64,000 nucleotides of DNA from Erythroxylum novogranatense (GCA_029891385.1 CM057235.1:8365001-8429000); one strand, 5' to 3'. Positions 34,830-46,590 are shown, counted from the stretch's first letter. Notes: generated by a model not told the origin, from the letters alone. Made by a program: numbers and translations.

Positions 34830-35147
34830 AAAGAAAAAACGAATAGTCAAATGTTGAAAACAAGAAACACGGTAGCAGCAGTTGTTATCTGACCCGCGAC
34901 CGCCGTAAGTAGAAGCGAAGATTCTAAGCATCCAAATTACCGAAATACCCGCACTCCTTTGGCAGCGAACACCGCCCAAATTCTTACCAACTATGGCTAC
35001 TTTGGACAAACATCGAAGACACGTAGGGCAGAGCGGTTATATTCCGCGTTGCTTTGAAGACGTGAAAGTGTTCCCAAGCCGCATATAACACGTTAACTCC
35101 CAGTCTTGTTATGAACATTTCAAGACATTGAGAGGAAGTGCAAGAAA
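34830..35147 (+). other. upstream region of the TAXIMIN gene
   Basis: No coding sequence. The Mutator-like element ends about 320 bp before the ATG, so it lies in or near the promoter. No clear TATA box was identified. Confidence 0.45.
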
Positions 35148-35752
35148 ATGGAAGATTGCAGGCCGCTTGGGTTTCTACTGGGACTCCCATTTGCATTGGT
35201 CGCTTTGGTATTATCTCTAGTTGGTGCCGTTGTTTGGGTTATTGGGTGAGTATTAATTCCACCACTTTTTCTATTGATTCTTCATTTCCATTTTAGTCTG
35301 TCATATTGTTCGATTCATCGCTATAATTTCAGGATTCAACAAAACATACTCTCTATGCTTAGATCGCATGTCTGTTGATTTATTTTAAATAGATTCTGTT
35401 ATTTTTAACCATTTTAAAGTAAACCTAATACCTTGCCTTTCAACACAGACAAGGAAACTGTTGGCAGTATTAGTCTTTCAACTTTCTGCTTTCTCTTCTG
35501 TCTTTTTTCCTGCCTCTTGTTTCTCGCTACAGAATACAATGCAAAACCAACCGGATTTGTCTTTGCTGTTTTAAGTGGCTGGCAATCGTTTGACTCAGGG
35601 TGTTTATTTTGTATCTTTGTAATGACAGTACTGTGTTGAGTTGCTTGTGCCCCTGTTTGGTATGCTGTGCGGGCCTCGCCAATTTAGCCGTCGGCCTTGT
35701 GAAGATGCCGATCAAAGTGCTTAGATGGTTCACTAAACAGATTCCGTGTTAA
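35148..35752 (+). CDS. TAX1: TAXIMIN-type cysteine-rich signalling peptide
   Basis: Two exons, 35148-35245 and 35629-35752 (TAA at 35750), separated by a 383-nt GTGAG..ACAG intron, encode 73 aa. It starts [20 protein letters not shown], a hydrophobic N-terminal segment. It continues with the Cys-rich [10 protein letters not shown] and the conserved [20 protein letters not shown], ending in IPC. These features and the length match the TAXIMIN family, first reported from Taxus. In Arabidopsis TAX1 has been linked to lateral organ separation. The second half of the protein lies in exon 2, which cannot be read as one ORF with exon 1 from the genomic sequence. Seven cysteines are present. Expression and secretion are not shown by the sequence. 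Confidence 0.88.
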
Positions 35753-36004
35753 CAAACTATTCTTTGTGTCATTGTAATTCCCTTTTTTGATTTGGATTAT
35801 AAATAAGTTTCACTTTCTGTGTTTTCTTTTTTCTTCCATTCCCTCCCTTGGGATAGATTTATATTGCCTCCAAATTTTTTTATGAGAAATGATAATTTCT
35901 TTTATTACGAGAAATGATAATTTCACAATTGTATAACAAACCTATTTGAATGATAATTTGAGAACTATATATAGATCGTTAGCCATATAAAATTATTATT
36001 CAAA
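35753..36004. other. 3' region of the TAXIMIN gene
   Basis: No coding sequence. A short near-duplicate (GAAATGATAATTTC at 35885 and 35911) is present. Confidence 0.5.
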
Positions 36005-36240
36005 CACAACAAGGAAAATAGGAATTGGCGACGGAAAAATAACAATAGAAAATAAACCGTCGTAAATTACCAATAGCTTTAACTTATTCATCGGAAAATT
36101 TGATGGAAAAATATAATTTACCGACGGGAATAATACCGTCGACAAATAAGCGCAAGAATTGATGGCTGGTTAGTGTAGGTTCGATATTACCGACGGAAGT
36201 TACCGACGAAAAATTTCGTCGTAAATTTTCAACCTATACA
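36005..36240 (+). mobile_element. CACTA-like (En/Spm) terminus with subterminal CCGACGG repeats
   Basis: CACAACAAGGAAAATAGGAA at 36005 is close to the CACTACAAGAAAAATAGGAA start common in plant CACTA elements, with one change in the CACTA itself. It is followed by GGCGACGGAAAA. GACGG/CCGTC words in both orientations recur at 36028, 36057, 36122, 36136, 36192, 36204 and 36217, as in CACTA subterminal regions. The other terminus was not found. It is probably the 5' end of the element whose genes lie at 54438-60108. Confidence 0.6.
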
Positions 36241-36254
36241 TTGTCGTTTGCTTG

Positions 36255-37400
36255 TGGTTGAACGTTATTAAGTTGAAGAAAATGACATCGTTTGGTTTAA
36301 CAACAAACGACTTTTGGTAATGTATCATCCCATCACCGATGAGAAGGATAAAATCGAAATTTGGGTCGGGTTGTGAGTGTGCACGTGTCTCGGCATACTC
36401 ATGCATAAAATGGCTTCTATATTGATATGAACAGTAATTTTTGCAAATGCATATGATTGTACATGCACTCGTGACCTTTTACGCATATGTGTCTATCGAT
36501 TGTAATGTTTGTGAAAATGGAATTTTGGGTTTGGAAAATTTAATTGGAGTCAGTTATGTGTTTTCCTTCATAAAATTTGTTAAGTGGGTACCGATGAGAT
36601 TTTTGGTACTAAAAATGACTGTTAAATTGACACCATAGATTAATGAAATGATTTGGGAATTTTTCTATCTGGAGCCATTGAAATTTAGAGAGATTTATGA
36701 AAGTCAAAGAATATGAATTGATTGAAATGAGAATTAATAGGCATGAAAGAAACAATGAAAATGTGTGAATCTGAAGGATTTGAATCTCAATTCAATCCCT
36801 AAGAGTTTAAATTTCTGAATTGAAATAGTAAGGTTATAAGAATTGGTATAGGGGCGAATTGGGCATGATACTTAAGGCTTTAAGACTTGGGGTTTAAAGA
36901 AAGGGGTTGGATGGGTTTTTCACCCTTTTTAAGGGTATAAAAAGGAGAAATTAGGGTTTGTGAATGAGAAAAGAGGAGGAAACTGTGGGAGAGGAAGAAG
37001 AGAAGAAAAAAATTGGGTTTTTGAGATATCTTTGAAGTTTTTGAAGCCAATCAAGTAAGTATAAATATCTTCCCTCTTGATCAATTGAATAAAACATGTT
37101 TTGATGTTAGTTAAGAGAGGATTATGTGTTAGAAGTGGTAAAATGGGTTAACGGAAATGTGTGGTTTTTAGGTTTATGATCAAGCATAAATTTTGATGTT
37201 TGTAATTGATATTGGTTTGAAATGAGTTGGAAAATGTTATGTGAGTGATGATTTAGTGTTTAGATGAATTATGTTTTGAAAGATGGGAAGACTTAAGAAG
37301 AATCTTCATTTTCCTTTAGAAGATTCATTAGGATTCTTAGCAGGTAAAATTTCTTTTGAAATACATTTATCTCTCATAATATATAGAAACTTCAACGAAT
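36255..37400 (+). repeat. possible LTR fragment (gypsy-like U3/R)
   Basis: No coding sequence. TATAAAAAGG at 36936 is followed by a purine-rich leader (GAGGAAGAAGAGAAG near 36990) and a GTAAGT donor-like site at 37055. The arrangement resembles the solo LTRs at 43038-43175 and 51180-51405. Boundaries cannot be set and the assignment is tentative. Confidence 0.35.
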
Positions 37401-37599
37401 TGTAGGGGATAAATTATCATTTAATCTTAACTGTTGACTTAAGTCAATCTCAATTATCCATCCCTGTATACAAGGTGTATGATGTCAAGATGGTTCACTT
37501 GATAATTTTTTTATAATTGTCGATAAAGAAAATACCACCTAATCTTTGTTTATTAAAAAAATTATAGATTATTGTTTGCTTGAGAGGGCTAATCTCTTA

Positions 37600-38800
37600 T
37601 TTGCTTGAAATACTCTTTAATTCACATTTAAATATTTCATACAAATGAAATATACTTTGGAATCAAATGTCACATAATGCTTATCATAAAATAAACAATA
37701 TATATTTAATTTTAGTGACTTCACATTTACATGTAGAGATATAATTCATGTTCACTTTACCTCATACGATTATATCCTTCACACATTTATACTTGGCATC
37801 TTCATACTTAGTTTTGTAATAAAATTTGAAATCTTTTGTATTAGTGATTGATACTTGACTATCATATTTGATTAGTACTACATCAAATTAATTTTAGTAA
37901 TTTCCAATGAAATAAGAAACGGTTAAATAAAACCGTATATTGTAATGCAATTAAAATGCTATAAATTCAACTTTCATTATAGATAAAGTAATACATGATT
38001 ATTTCTCACTCTTGTATGATGTTATACCATTATTAAAACAAACCTTATGGTAAATTTTCTTCCATCTAAATGTTATCTTCAATTTCTATCAACATAACTT
38101 TATATACATAATTCATTACCTTAATAACATAATACATAATCATGTATACCTTTTATTGTGCCTCAATATTCTCTTTACTACTTTTAATGTGTCCGAGATG
38201 GATTTAACTAATATATGCCCATAGTTTTAACATTATAGCCAACACTTTGTCTTTTACATATCATTTACATATATAAGACTTCCAAGTACATTGAAATAAA
38301 AAACTTTCTTTATGTCTTCCTTTTCTTGTGGTGTTATTAGATAAACCTTTTAACTGAGACCCTCACCTTTAACATTAGAATTATCAATTGGCCTGTAATT
38401 TTTAATACAAAATCACTCATGAATTCTTTAAATATATGTCACTTATGAAAGTGAAAGTAATTTTTTGGTTAATCTCTTGAAATCTTTAGTTTGAGGATGC
38501 ACACATCTTCACTCATGCTTTTCATTTTAAATTCATATGACAACCTTTTTTAAATTTTCTTAACAAACTTAAAAACATCACATGTAATTAAAATATCATC
38601 CACATATAAAAGTAAAATACTAATTTATCTTTGGATCTTTTACAAAATGAAGTTATCTCATTGTCTTATATATATTGTTGTCTTCATCAATCATATGGAA
38701 ATCATATGAAGTCATGAAAACAAAGTGTATCATTATATTGAGAACTACTTTAGTCTATAAATTGCTTTCAATAATCGACATATTTTATGTTCTTGAATGT
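37600..38800 (-). pseudogene. decayed Ty1/copia reverse transcriptase fragment
   Basis: On the minus strand an intact YVDD is encoded at 38606-38595 within LLLYVDDILITCD. It is followed by LSYEFKMKSMSE, which corresponds to the usual L..F.MKD.GE..., and weaker RT/RNase H connection-like stretches down to about 38150. Stops and shifts occur every few dozen codons. The fragment is much older than copia-2 next to it and probably belongs to another copia family. No LTRs were found for it. Confidence 0.6.
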
Positions 38801-38921
38801 CTTAGAAAAATCTAAAGATTATCCATCCATCCATCCATACATATATATACATATTGAATGTCATAGTAAAATCTAAAGGTTATCTGTACATACATACATA
38901 CGTATATACATTCATATATGA
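38797..38921. repeat. duplicated 60-bp segment with (CATC)n/(CATA)n microsatellites
   Basis: GAATGTCTTAGAAAAATCTAAAG at 38797 is repeated as GAATGTCATAGTAAAATCTAAAG at 38857. Each copy runs into tetranucleotide repeats (CCATCCATCCATCCATACAT and TACATACATACATACGTATA). Confidence 0.85.
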
Positions 38922-39282
38922 GCTATAATTTTATTTTTCTTTACTCAAAATTTATCATGTATTCTAAAATGTTCTCAATATGTTTTATATAATTGTTTTA
39001 ATATATCTTGCTTTCTAAACTGTTAACAATTTTTTCTTGGTTGTAGGAACTCATTTGTTGACAATATTTATTTTCTGAACGAGATTGAAGAGAAGCTTTA
39101 GTAGTTATTGAAATGACATTCATTTCTTTATATTTTTGACAATGTCAATAATGACTTTGCACACATTTTAATCAAAATTGTATCAGTTTTGATTATTATT
39201 TATTGTATCTCTGTCATCATCTTCTTTCACGTACTTCAGGAAGATCCTTTTACGTGTCAGTTGAGGTAACTGAATTTGTTTT
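38922..39282. other. AT-rich sequence left of copia-2, nothing recognised
   Basis: No ORF or known motif. It ends in the GTTTT target duplication of copia-2 at 39278-39282. By the nested reading it is CACTA 5' sequence continuing at 53839. Confidence 0.45.
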
Positions 39283-40299
39283 TGAAGTAAATCACACGTT
39301 AGTACAATGCTTATAATACGATAGTGAATACACGAGAAGGGGGGTTGAATTGTGTATTCTCCTTTTTGAAAACACTTTCAAAACTGTTTCGTTAAAAACA
39401 AGTTCTTTTACAGAAACTTCAATAAGTTCCAGTCAATCAAAATTTGAAAACATGTTTCGAAAATTAAGTAATAACAAAACTTTGAACTTTAAAAGATATA
39501 GGGTAGAGAGAAGTTGACACAGTGATTTTATCCTGGTTCACCCCAAATCGTGGGCTACGTCCAGTCCTTAGAGTTCTTTCTGAGATTTCACTATCTCTTC
39601 AACGTTTACAAGTATTCTTTCCGAGTCTTTTCAGGTCTCTACACTTAGTATTCTTTCACTCTTAACCTCTGCAGGCTATCTGTACTACTTTCTTACAAAA
39701 GTATTTGAAACCTGTTACAGTAAAACTAGCTCTCAGCTAATTTGGACAATGTTCGTTTTCGCTCTTGCTAATTTTTTTGCTCATTTTCGCTAATTTTGGC
39801 TAACTTTGCAATCTTAGACTTCGACTCATATTTATAGCCTTCGTCTGTAACTGCTTCTTGAATCTTGAATCTTGAAAGAAACGGTTAATCAGTTGAGTTC
39901 TGTAACTAACTCGAACTGACTCTTGCGTCTTCTTTTGAATTCTGCGTCTGCTTTTCTCCATCTATATTTTTACGTCTGCGTTTGCTTTTCACTTTAAATG
40001 CTCAATGCATACATTTCTCACTTTGCGTGTCGTCTGCGTCTCAGATTTTACTTTGCATCTGCGTCTGCGTCTGTTTCTTACTTTGCGTCTGCGTCTGCGT
40101 CTATATTTTTACTTTGCGTCTGCGTCTCTACTTCTCCGTCTATTTTTTTTCAATCTGCGTCTGTATTTCTTCGTCTGTCTTTTAACTTCGTCAAGCGTCA
40201 TTTTTTATTCTCCGTCATACATTTTCTATTTTCTTCTTCTTTTACTACTTCTTTGTTATTCATCAAAATCATATATATGTAAAGTCATTTGACTTAACA
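39283..40299 (-). repeat. 3' LTR of copia-2
   Basis: The 1017-bp LTR begins TGAAGTAAATCACACG and ends TTTGACTTAACA in plus reading. It is colinear with 49833-50853 with scattered single-base differences and a small indel near 39416. It carries a GCGTCT hexamer array. Confidence 0.93.
39940..40195. repeat. GCGTCT hexamer array in copia-2 3' LTR
   Basis: Blocks of two to four GCGTCT units are separated by TTTCTTACTTT-like linkers. The composite unit is about 25-45 bp. It creates spurious long ORFs in all frames because hexamers keep the frame. Confidence 0.9.
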
Positions 40300-40300
40300 A

Positions 40301-40312
40301 TCTTCCCTTTTG
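40301..40312 (-). other. polypurine tract of copia-2
   Basis: On the minus strand CAAAAGGGAAGA lies directly before the LTR. Confidence 0.8.
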
Positions 40313-42788
40313 ATGATAACAAATTATACACATAAAAAGAAAACAAAATACAATGTTTAAAACATAAAAAAACTTATCTTCGAAAATCTTCTTTTTCATC
40401 TTCCTGTCTTTTCTTCGTCTCCTTCAATCACACCCTTTGAGATTCTTTTCTACTCATTCTCTTCTCCTCTGCTCATTCTCTTCTCCCCCTATTTGTTATA
40501 ATAAAAAATGATTAACGACGATGACTCTTCAGCAGTTCTGTCATCATCTTCTTCAAATCATTCATTGTCTCCTTTATCTCGTTGACTTCTCTTCGTAATT
40601 TGTTAATTTCAGTTTGTGAGTCACACGGTGAAGAGGATTGATCATTATCTGCTGAGGGTGCAGTGAACGCAATTGTTGTAGCATATGCGTCCAAGGATGG
40701 AATGTAATCTTCTCGAATTGCAAATGTGGGTGGATGAACGAATAGATTTGACTCTGGAAGATCTAAATGAAAAGGAGCAGGTTGCATTAGCAACTGTCTT
40801 CCTTACAAGGGTATGGCTTCAGCTTCAATAGACAGTGTATTAGATAAAGGCCTAATACGCAAAACTATCTGAACAAGGGATTCAATAAACGTCCCTGTTA
40901 TCAATCGTCCCCCTACTGGACAATATTCATACTTATCTGTATAGCTACAACTAGCTCCATCAGTATTCTCTTTTGAAGCGCATGCTTCATCAATTCGACG
41001 CACTTCTTCTGCAATTTGATCTGCGGACAGATCATCACTTATTTCTTCAGGAAATAGCTTCGACTTTCCCTTATTCAAATCCAAAGGATATCTTGGCTAA
41101 ATATCCGGTACAACCTTTATTTCGGTCTGCTCTGTGATTGGATAAATAGTACACGATTTGCTGGACATTTTTGTAGGGTATGGCTTTGTAGCAGCATCCC
41201 TCAAGACATCATAGAAAGTCTTTTCATCTTCATTCAGTAAATTCCATGTGTCACTATTTATCGAAATAGGTTGTATGACAGCCATTATCTTCTTCCTTGG
41301 TTGATTACAGATGGCGATTGCAGTCCTCCTCTTGGTAACAACTTGACCATTCGATCTTCAACTTGATCTTCTCAAAATTTAGAATAGTTGAATACAATCA
41401 GATCAGTTCATCATTTTTCTCTGTGGTACCGAACCAAGTTTGGTTACTGCTGCGCCTCTGGTTGCACTTCATAGATTCTCTGAACCGAGGCTTATCTCCT
41501 CTGGTTCCTCCTGTTGAGCAGTGGGAATATCCTGGAACTCGCTATGCTCAATTTCCTTTTCCTTTTGAGCAGCATTGAAGGTTTCTTTCTTTCGACTAAC
41601 TTCCCCAGCAGTGGACACACTCTTCTTCTGACTAATCTTCTTAGTCTTTTCTTCTGCATCAGTCAGTCTCGAAGATTTCTGTACTTGAGATTTTTCCTTC
41701 TCAGACTCCGACTTTCTTTTCTTCTCAGTCTCTTTAGCCTGTTTGGCTGAGTCTTCTTCTAAAATTGAGACTAAAGATCTTGTTCCCTTGATGCGAGATC
41801 CAGATATTACCTTGACTCTTTCTCTCTGGCTCTCTTGTCTTCCTGTTGTCGCAAAGTACGAATCCTAGGTGATCTCTTCGCCTTTTTAGAAATCTCACCT
41901 AAAAGATTCTCTCCTTTTCTTTTCTACGCACCTTCTTCTGTCCTCCGAACTAGGTTCACTTCCCTTTGAGGACTTGCCTGTTTTATCAACGGTCTACCCG
42001 ATAGTTTTCTTCTTTCATCTACTGGTAATCTCATACTTAGTTGAGATTTAGAGCTTGTGGCGGGTGATTTCTTCAATAACCGCTCCCCCTCAGTTCTAGC
42101 TTTCTTTGTAGACTCTGCTTCTACTTTCACCACAGTCTTCAAGCCCATTCTTCTGATAGTATCTGAGTTAATGGTACTCTTGACAGATACCATCCTTCTG
42201 ATTCCTCTGTGAAGAAGTACTCCGGATTCCTTAAAAATCCTAGTGAGTAGCATGCCGTAAGGATAACTGTTGGTATCCTTCATCCCCTTAACCATATAAT
42301 GGAAAATAAAAAAATGGTAGGTCTATTGGTCGGCGATTCAGCAGATAGAACAGACATTGCTCATCCAAGGTAGTCACTAGATGACTTGACCCGGCTCTTG
42401 GTAAGATGCAATTAAACAAAATCGCATGAAGAACCCTAGCCTTCGGGACTAGACTTGAAGTCTTCCTCTCCCATGGGTCATTAGCTCCATATAACTGTTT
42501 TATGACATCTTCTTCCTTCATACTAACCTTGGACATCCATCCGGCTTTGGTTGTAGGGTTTCTCCAACCGATGAGCATTCAGTCACCTTCTCCACTAATT
42601 CCTTTGTCACAATAACAGTTATTCCATCTACTGTGGAGACGATGGTGTTATCAACTAGTTGCGCATGCTTCCAAAAATCATATACCTCGTCTGTATACAC
42701 TGGTTCCCGTACCTGGAAAAAATTTCTCCACCCAGCTTCTACAATTTCCGGTTCAACATCCATAGCATCTCTCTTCAGAGATTCGAAG

Positions 42789-44773
42789 TGTTAGACCCCG
42801 AATATTTTTCTTTTGATGATTAAGCATGCATTGTTGATGATTATGAGTTTATGGTTTAGTTTGATTTAATTGGGCTTGATATCGATTAATTGGAGTATAA
42901 TCGAGGTTTAATTAATAAATTAGAGGATTAAATTGTGTAAGGGTATTTCAGGAAGTTCACTTAAGTTGAATTGGAGTTAGGCTTAAAAGGAGGGGTAGGT
43001 TGGTCTTTGACCATCCCTAGGTTTTAAAAGACCTAGATATAAAAGGAAAAGAAAAGAAGAAAGAAAATAGAAATAGAAAGGAAAGAAGAAGAGAGGTCTT
43101 TGTCGGTGAGGAGAAGAGAGGAAGGAAGGATTCGCGACTTGGCCGATTTCAAGGATTTAGTGCTTGATCGGTAAGTCTATGACCTTTCTATCTTATTTCG
43201 AATGGATTAAGCATTGAGATTGTTGGGATTAAGAGAAAGCGATGATTAGGGTTTTAGGATGAGAAATTGGGAAAATCCTTAGATTGATGATTTTAGACGA
43301 ATTGGAAGCAGAGAATGGGTTAGAAGCGTGGTAGAAGGTTGGATCTATGGCTTGGGAGTATTACATCGAGTTTGGAGCGATTGGGAGTTGAAAATCTGGA
43401 GATTTTGTGGTTCGAGGCGAAATCGATCCAGCGTCGCGACGTGCTCAAAGCACGCCATGGCGTAAATTTATGCACGCCGCATGCTCGTCACGGCGTGCCA
43501 AGGGACTCGTGTCGCGGCAAGACGCGCGTGCGTGCGTCTTGCATGACGTCTTGTGGCGCTTCGCCATGAAGGTTTGGCCTTCGTCAGCAACGCCGCCCAT
43601 GCATGAAGCAAAGGCTTTCGCCATGGCGAACTCCCCTTTTGCAGAAATTTGCTTAATTGTTTTCCGAAGCTTTTTGATTAATTTTCTTTGATTATTATTT
43701 GATTTAAGACTTGGTTTAATATAGGCAACCAAGCAGATCAGTTTCCATCGCAAGAGGACGGTCATCGATGAGTCGGTTCTCGTGCGATTCTAGGTGGTGA
43801 TATACTTATAGTTATTGTGTGATTAGGCAATTTCTTGACTATGCATGAGTATATGTTGTCTAATATGCATGTATAATGAATGATATGGATTTCTTATGCC
43901 ATGAAATAAGCATGAATTATGATTCTGAGCATGTTATGTCGGGACCTCGGTCACGGCATTTTGATGAAATGATTACGAATATGAATATGTGCTTTGTTTG
44001 GGCGAGAGTGGAACCATTTCGTTAGTCACGTGCACGTCGAAAAAAGCCTTCTCCCGGCTGCCCGCTTGTGGCCTATGAGCTCCGAATGGACTCATTTCGC
44101 TCGAGATGTAAACTTGGTTTCTTCCTTTTGTTTCGGGATGCAAACTTGGTTTCTTCCTTTTGATTCCATGGACCCTCGAGCCATTGTTTTGTGCCTCGAT
44201 ATTTGAATTGCACTTGATGAAGCATATATCGTGACATGTGGTGAATTTTCGTATTTCTTGATGTGCATGTGAACACTAGAACTGTTATAAGTATATTAGT
44301 ATAATATATATTTATACATATGCTTGATTTTTGTTCTAATTGCCGATGGCTATAATTATATTAGCCATCGAGTGTGTAGCTCAACCCATTATCTTTCCCT
44401 CCTCGTGCAACTCAAGACCTCGGGTGATCCTTGCGGGCTTGAAGAACTCTATAGTAGTTAAAGACTATTTCATTAAGTTAGTATTTTAGTTGCCCACCGA
44501 GTATGTTATCATGGAGCATATTTCTCGTATTTTGGATTTCCTTTAGATTTAGTATGGTGTTATGACAAAATTGTTGAATTTCATTTTGGATTGATATGGC
44601 TTTAGCCCGGATTATGGGATGTTTATTTAAATGATTATGCGAATGATTTTGTTATAAATTGCATGTGCGAATCGATTGTTGTGCAAATGTTGGGATCGGG
44701 TCCGACGGTTGAATCGCCTGCCGAGGCGCAATGAGGGTCGCCTCGGGATTCGATTCTGGGCTCGGGCCCAACA
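42789..44773 (+). mobile_element. gypsy solo LTR (1985 bp) inside the copia-2 third ORF
   Basis: TGTTAGACCCCGAATATT...GGGCTCGGGCCCAACA is flanked by a perfect CGAAG duplication at 42784-42788 and 44774-44778. A TATAAAAGG at 43038, purine-rich leader and GTAAGT-like site near 43173 indicate plus orientation. It shares conserved blocks with the solo LTR at 50854 (GTTAGTCACGTGCACGTCGA at about 44020, and the ATGGCTATAATTATATTAGC block at about 44346). A GC-rich segment with palindromes lies at 43430-43630. Confidence 0.93.
43430..43630. repeat. GC-rich palindrome cassette in solo LTR
   Basis: TTCGCCATGGCGAA (43617-43630) and CGTCGCGACG (43432-43441) are perfect palindromes. GCACGCCATGGCGT, CACGGCGTGCC and the AAGACGCGCG..TGCGTCTT stem are near-palindromes. 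The GC content is far above the surroundings. Confidence 0.85.
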
Positions 44774-45078
44774 CGAAGTCCACATACCTTCCGAACATCA
44801 TAGCTGGCTCCATTGTTTTTTATTTGAAACTGCTTCTGGTAGGATATTCTTTAAAAGTAAAGTTGTTTGCAAGAGTTTTTCGAAAGAGAGTTGAAATGTC
44901 TGGGAGTAAAAGTAATTGAAATGATTATAGTTTCAGACTACTCGAAGGGTCTTATTCGATGGGTTCTAGAATCGTTGGGATCCTCAAGGCTATCAACCTT
45001 TTCCCTCCAAAACTTCCTTGTGAGAGAAGTTATCAGCTGTAAACTACTGTTTCTGACGCCGTTAACTTTGACGGTCTT

Positions 45079-46590
45079 CTAGCCTGACTGGTCATTTATC
45101 ATAACCATGTTAAGGTTCCGTCTGATTTCTTTAAACCGATCTTCACTCAAAGGTTTAGTGAAGATATCTGCCCATTGATACTCTGTTTCAACGAACTGTA
45201 GTGACACCACCTTCCTCTGGACGTAGTCTCTCAAGAAATGATGTCTGACTTCAATATGCTTTACTCTCGAATGCTGTAACGGGTTCTTTGACAAGTTGAT
45301 TGCGCTGGTGTTGTCACAATAGATTGGGATCTCCTCTTCTCGAACTGAATAATCTTCTAGTTGATATTTAATCCACAATGATTGTGAACAACAGCTTGCG
45401 GCAGACATATACTCGGCTTCGAATGTTGATAGAACGATCAAGCTTTGTCTCTTACTTGACCAGGAAACTAGGTTTGCGACAAGAAAGTGACATCTTCCAC
45501 TAGTGCTCTTCCTTTCAATTCTATCTCCAGCATAGTCCGCATCGCAATATCCAATTAACCTGAAATCTTTACCTTTCTCAAACATTAAGCAAAGATCAGT
45601 AGTACCTGCGAGATATCTCATAATCCTTTTAACAACAATAAAATGAGACTCTCTAGGATCGGCCTGAAACCTTGCACACAAGCATACACCGAATGAATAT
45701 CGTGTCTACTTGTCATGAAGATACAAGAAAGAACCGATCATCCCTCTATACAGGGTTTGATCCGCCTTCTTACCAAGTTCATCTTTCGACAAAAGGTTCG
45801 AAGGATGCATCGGAGTTGCCATAGACTTCACATTATTCATATCAAATTTACACAACAATTCTTTCACATACTTTTGTTGATTGATAAAGATTTTCTCTTC
45901 GGTTTGCTTAACTTGCAACCCAAGAAAGAACTTTAACTCAACCATCATACTCATTTCAAACTCATTTTTCATCAGACTCTCTAAACTCATACACAACTTC
46001 TTTGAAGTAGCACCAAATATGATATCATCGACATAGATTTGCGCTAAGATAAAATCATTCTCATAATTCTTTCTGAAAAGCGTTTTATCCACTTGACCTC
46101 TAGTAAACCCATTATCCAAGAGAAAATTACTTAGACGATCATACCAAGCTCTAGGAGCTTGCTTCAAGCCGTATAAAGCTTTATGAAGTCTATAGACATG
46201 TTCGGGATTCTTAACATCCTCAAAGTCAGGAGGTTGCTTCACATACACTTCTTCGTCTATAAAACCATTAAGAAAAGCGCTCTTCACGTCCATCTGAAAA
46301 AGCTTTATATTATGACAAACAACATATGCCAGCAATATCCTAATAGCTTCAAGTCTTCCTACTGGAGCATATGTCTCATTGTAGTCTATCCCTTCTTGCT
46401 GATTATAGCCTTGTGCTACTAATCTAGCTTTATTCCGACTCACTCTACCTGATTCATCTAACTTATTCTTAAAGACCATATGGTTCTTATAATGGATTTC
46501 TTTGAAGGTTTTGGAACTAACGACCAAACTTTATTCCTAGTAAACTGATTTAGCTCCTCTTGCATGGCTAAAATCCAAGCTTCGTGCTGA
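45079..46590 (-). pseudogene. copia-2 reverse transcriptase and RNase H
   Basis: The frame 46527-45079 is open except for one TAG at 45706-45708 between RT and RNase H. A further frameshift near 46490 joins it to the upstream frame (ALQHEAWILAMQEELNQF at about 46590-46540). RT signatures are RLVAQGYNQQEGIDYNETYA, MDVKSAFLNGFIDEEVYV, LHKALYGLKQAPRAWYDRLS and IYVDDIIFGAT. RNase H shows YCDADYAGD, EAEYMSAASC, PIYCDNTSAINL and ADIFTKPLSED. The catalytic residues are present. Confidence 0.94.

Larger units (their letters stand above)
40512..44813 (-). pseudogene. copia-2 third ORF (Transposase_32 / env-like), split by solo LTR
   Basis: The likely ATG is at 44813-44811. About 13 codons later the solo LTR (42789-44773) interrupts, and the frame resumes in register at 42783 after one target copy is removed. 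Open pieces are 42763-42518, 42578-42288, 42295-41924, and 41285-40512 (one frame with stops at about 41097 and 40803). LVPKARVLHAILFNCILPR and SYPYGMLLTRIFKESGV are typical of the plant Transposase_32-type ORF after Sirevirus pol. The C-terminus (EINKLRREVNEIKETMNDL) predicts a coiled coil, as in copia-1. Its role is unknown. Confidence 0.7.

Noticed and set aside
34716..35196. Two minus-strand ORFs of 97 and 70 codons next to TAX1
   Set aside because: They overlap the Mutator-like element and the TAX1 promoter and exon 1 on the opposite strand, and have no family features.
39982..40292. Three overlapping ORFs of 67-95 codons with Ser/Leu/Cys/Val repeats
   Set aside because: They are by-products of the GCGTCT hexamer array in the copia-2 LTR. 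The same happens at 50500-50891.
43339..43765. ORFs of 76-106 codons in GC-rich sequence
   Set aside because: They lie inside the palindrome cassette of a solo LTR, on both strands, with no recognisable domain.
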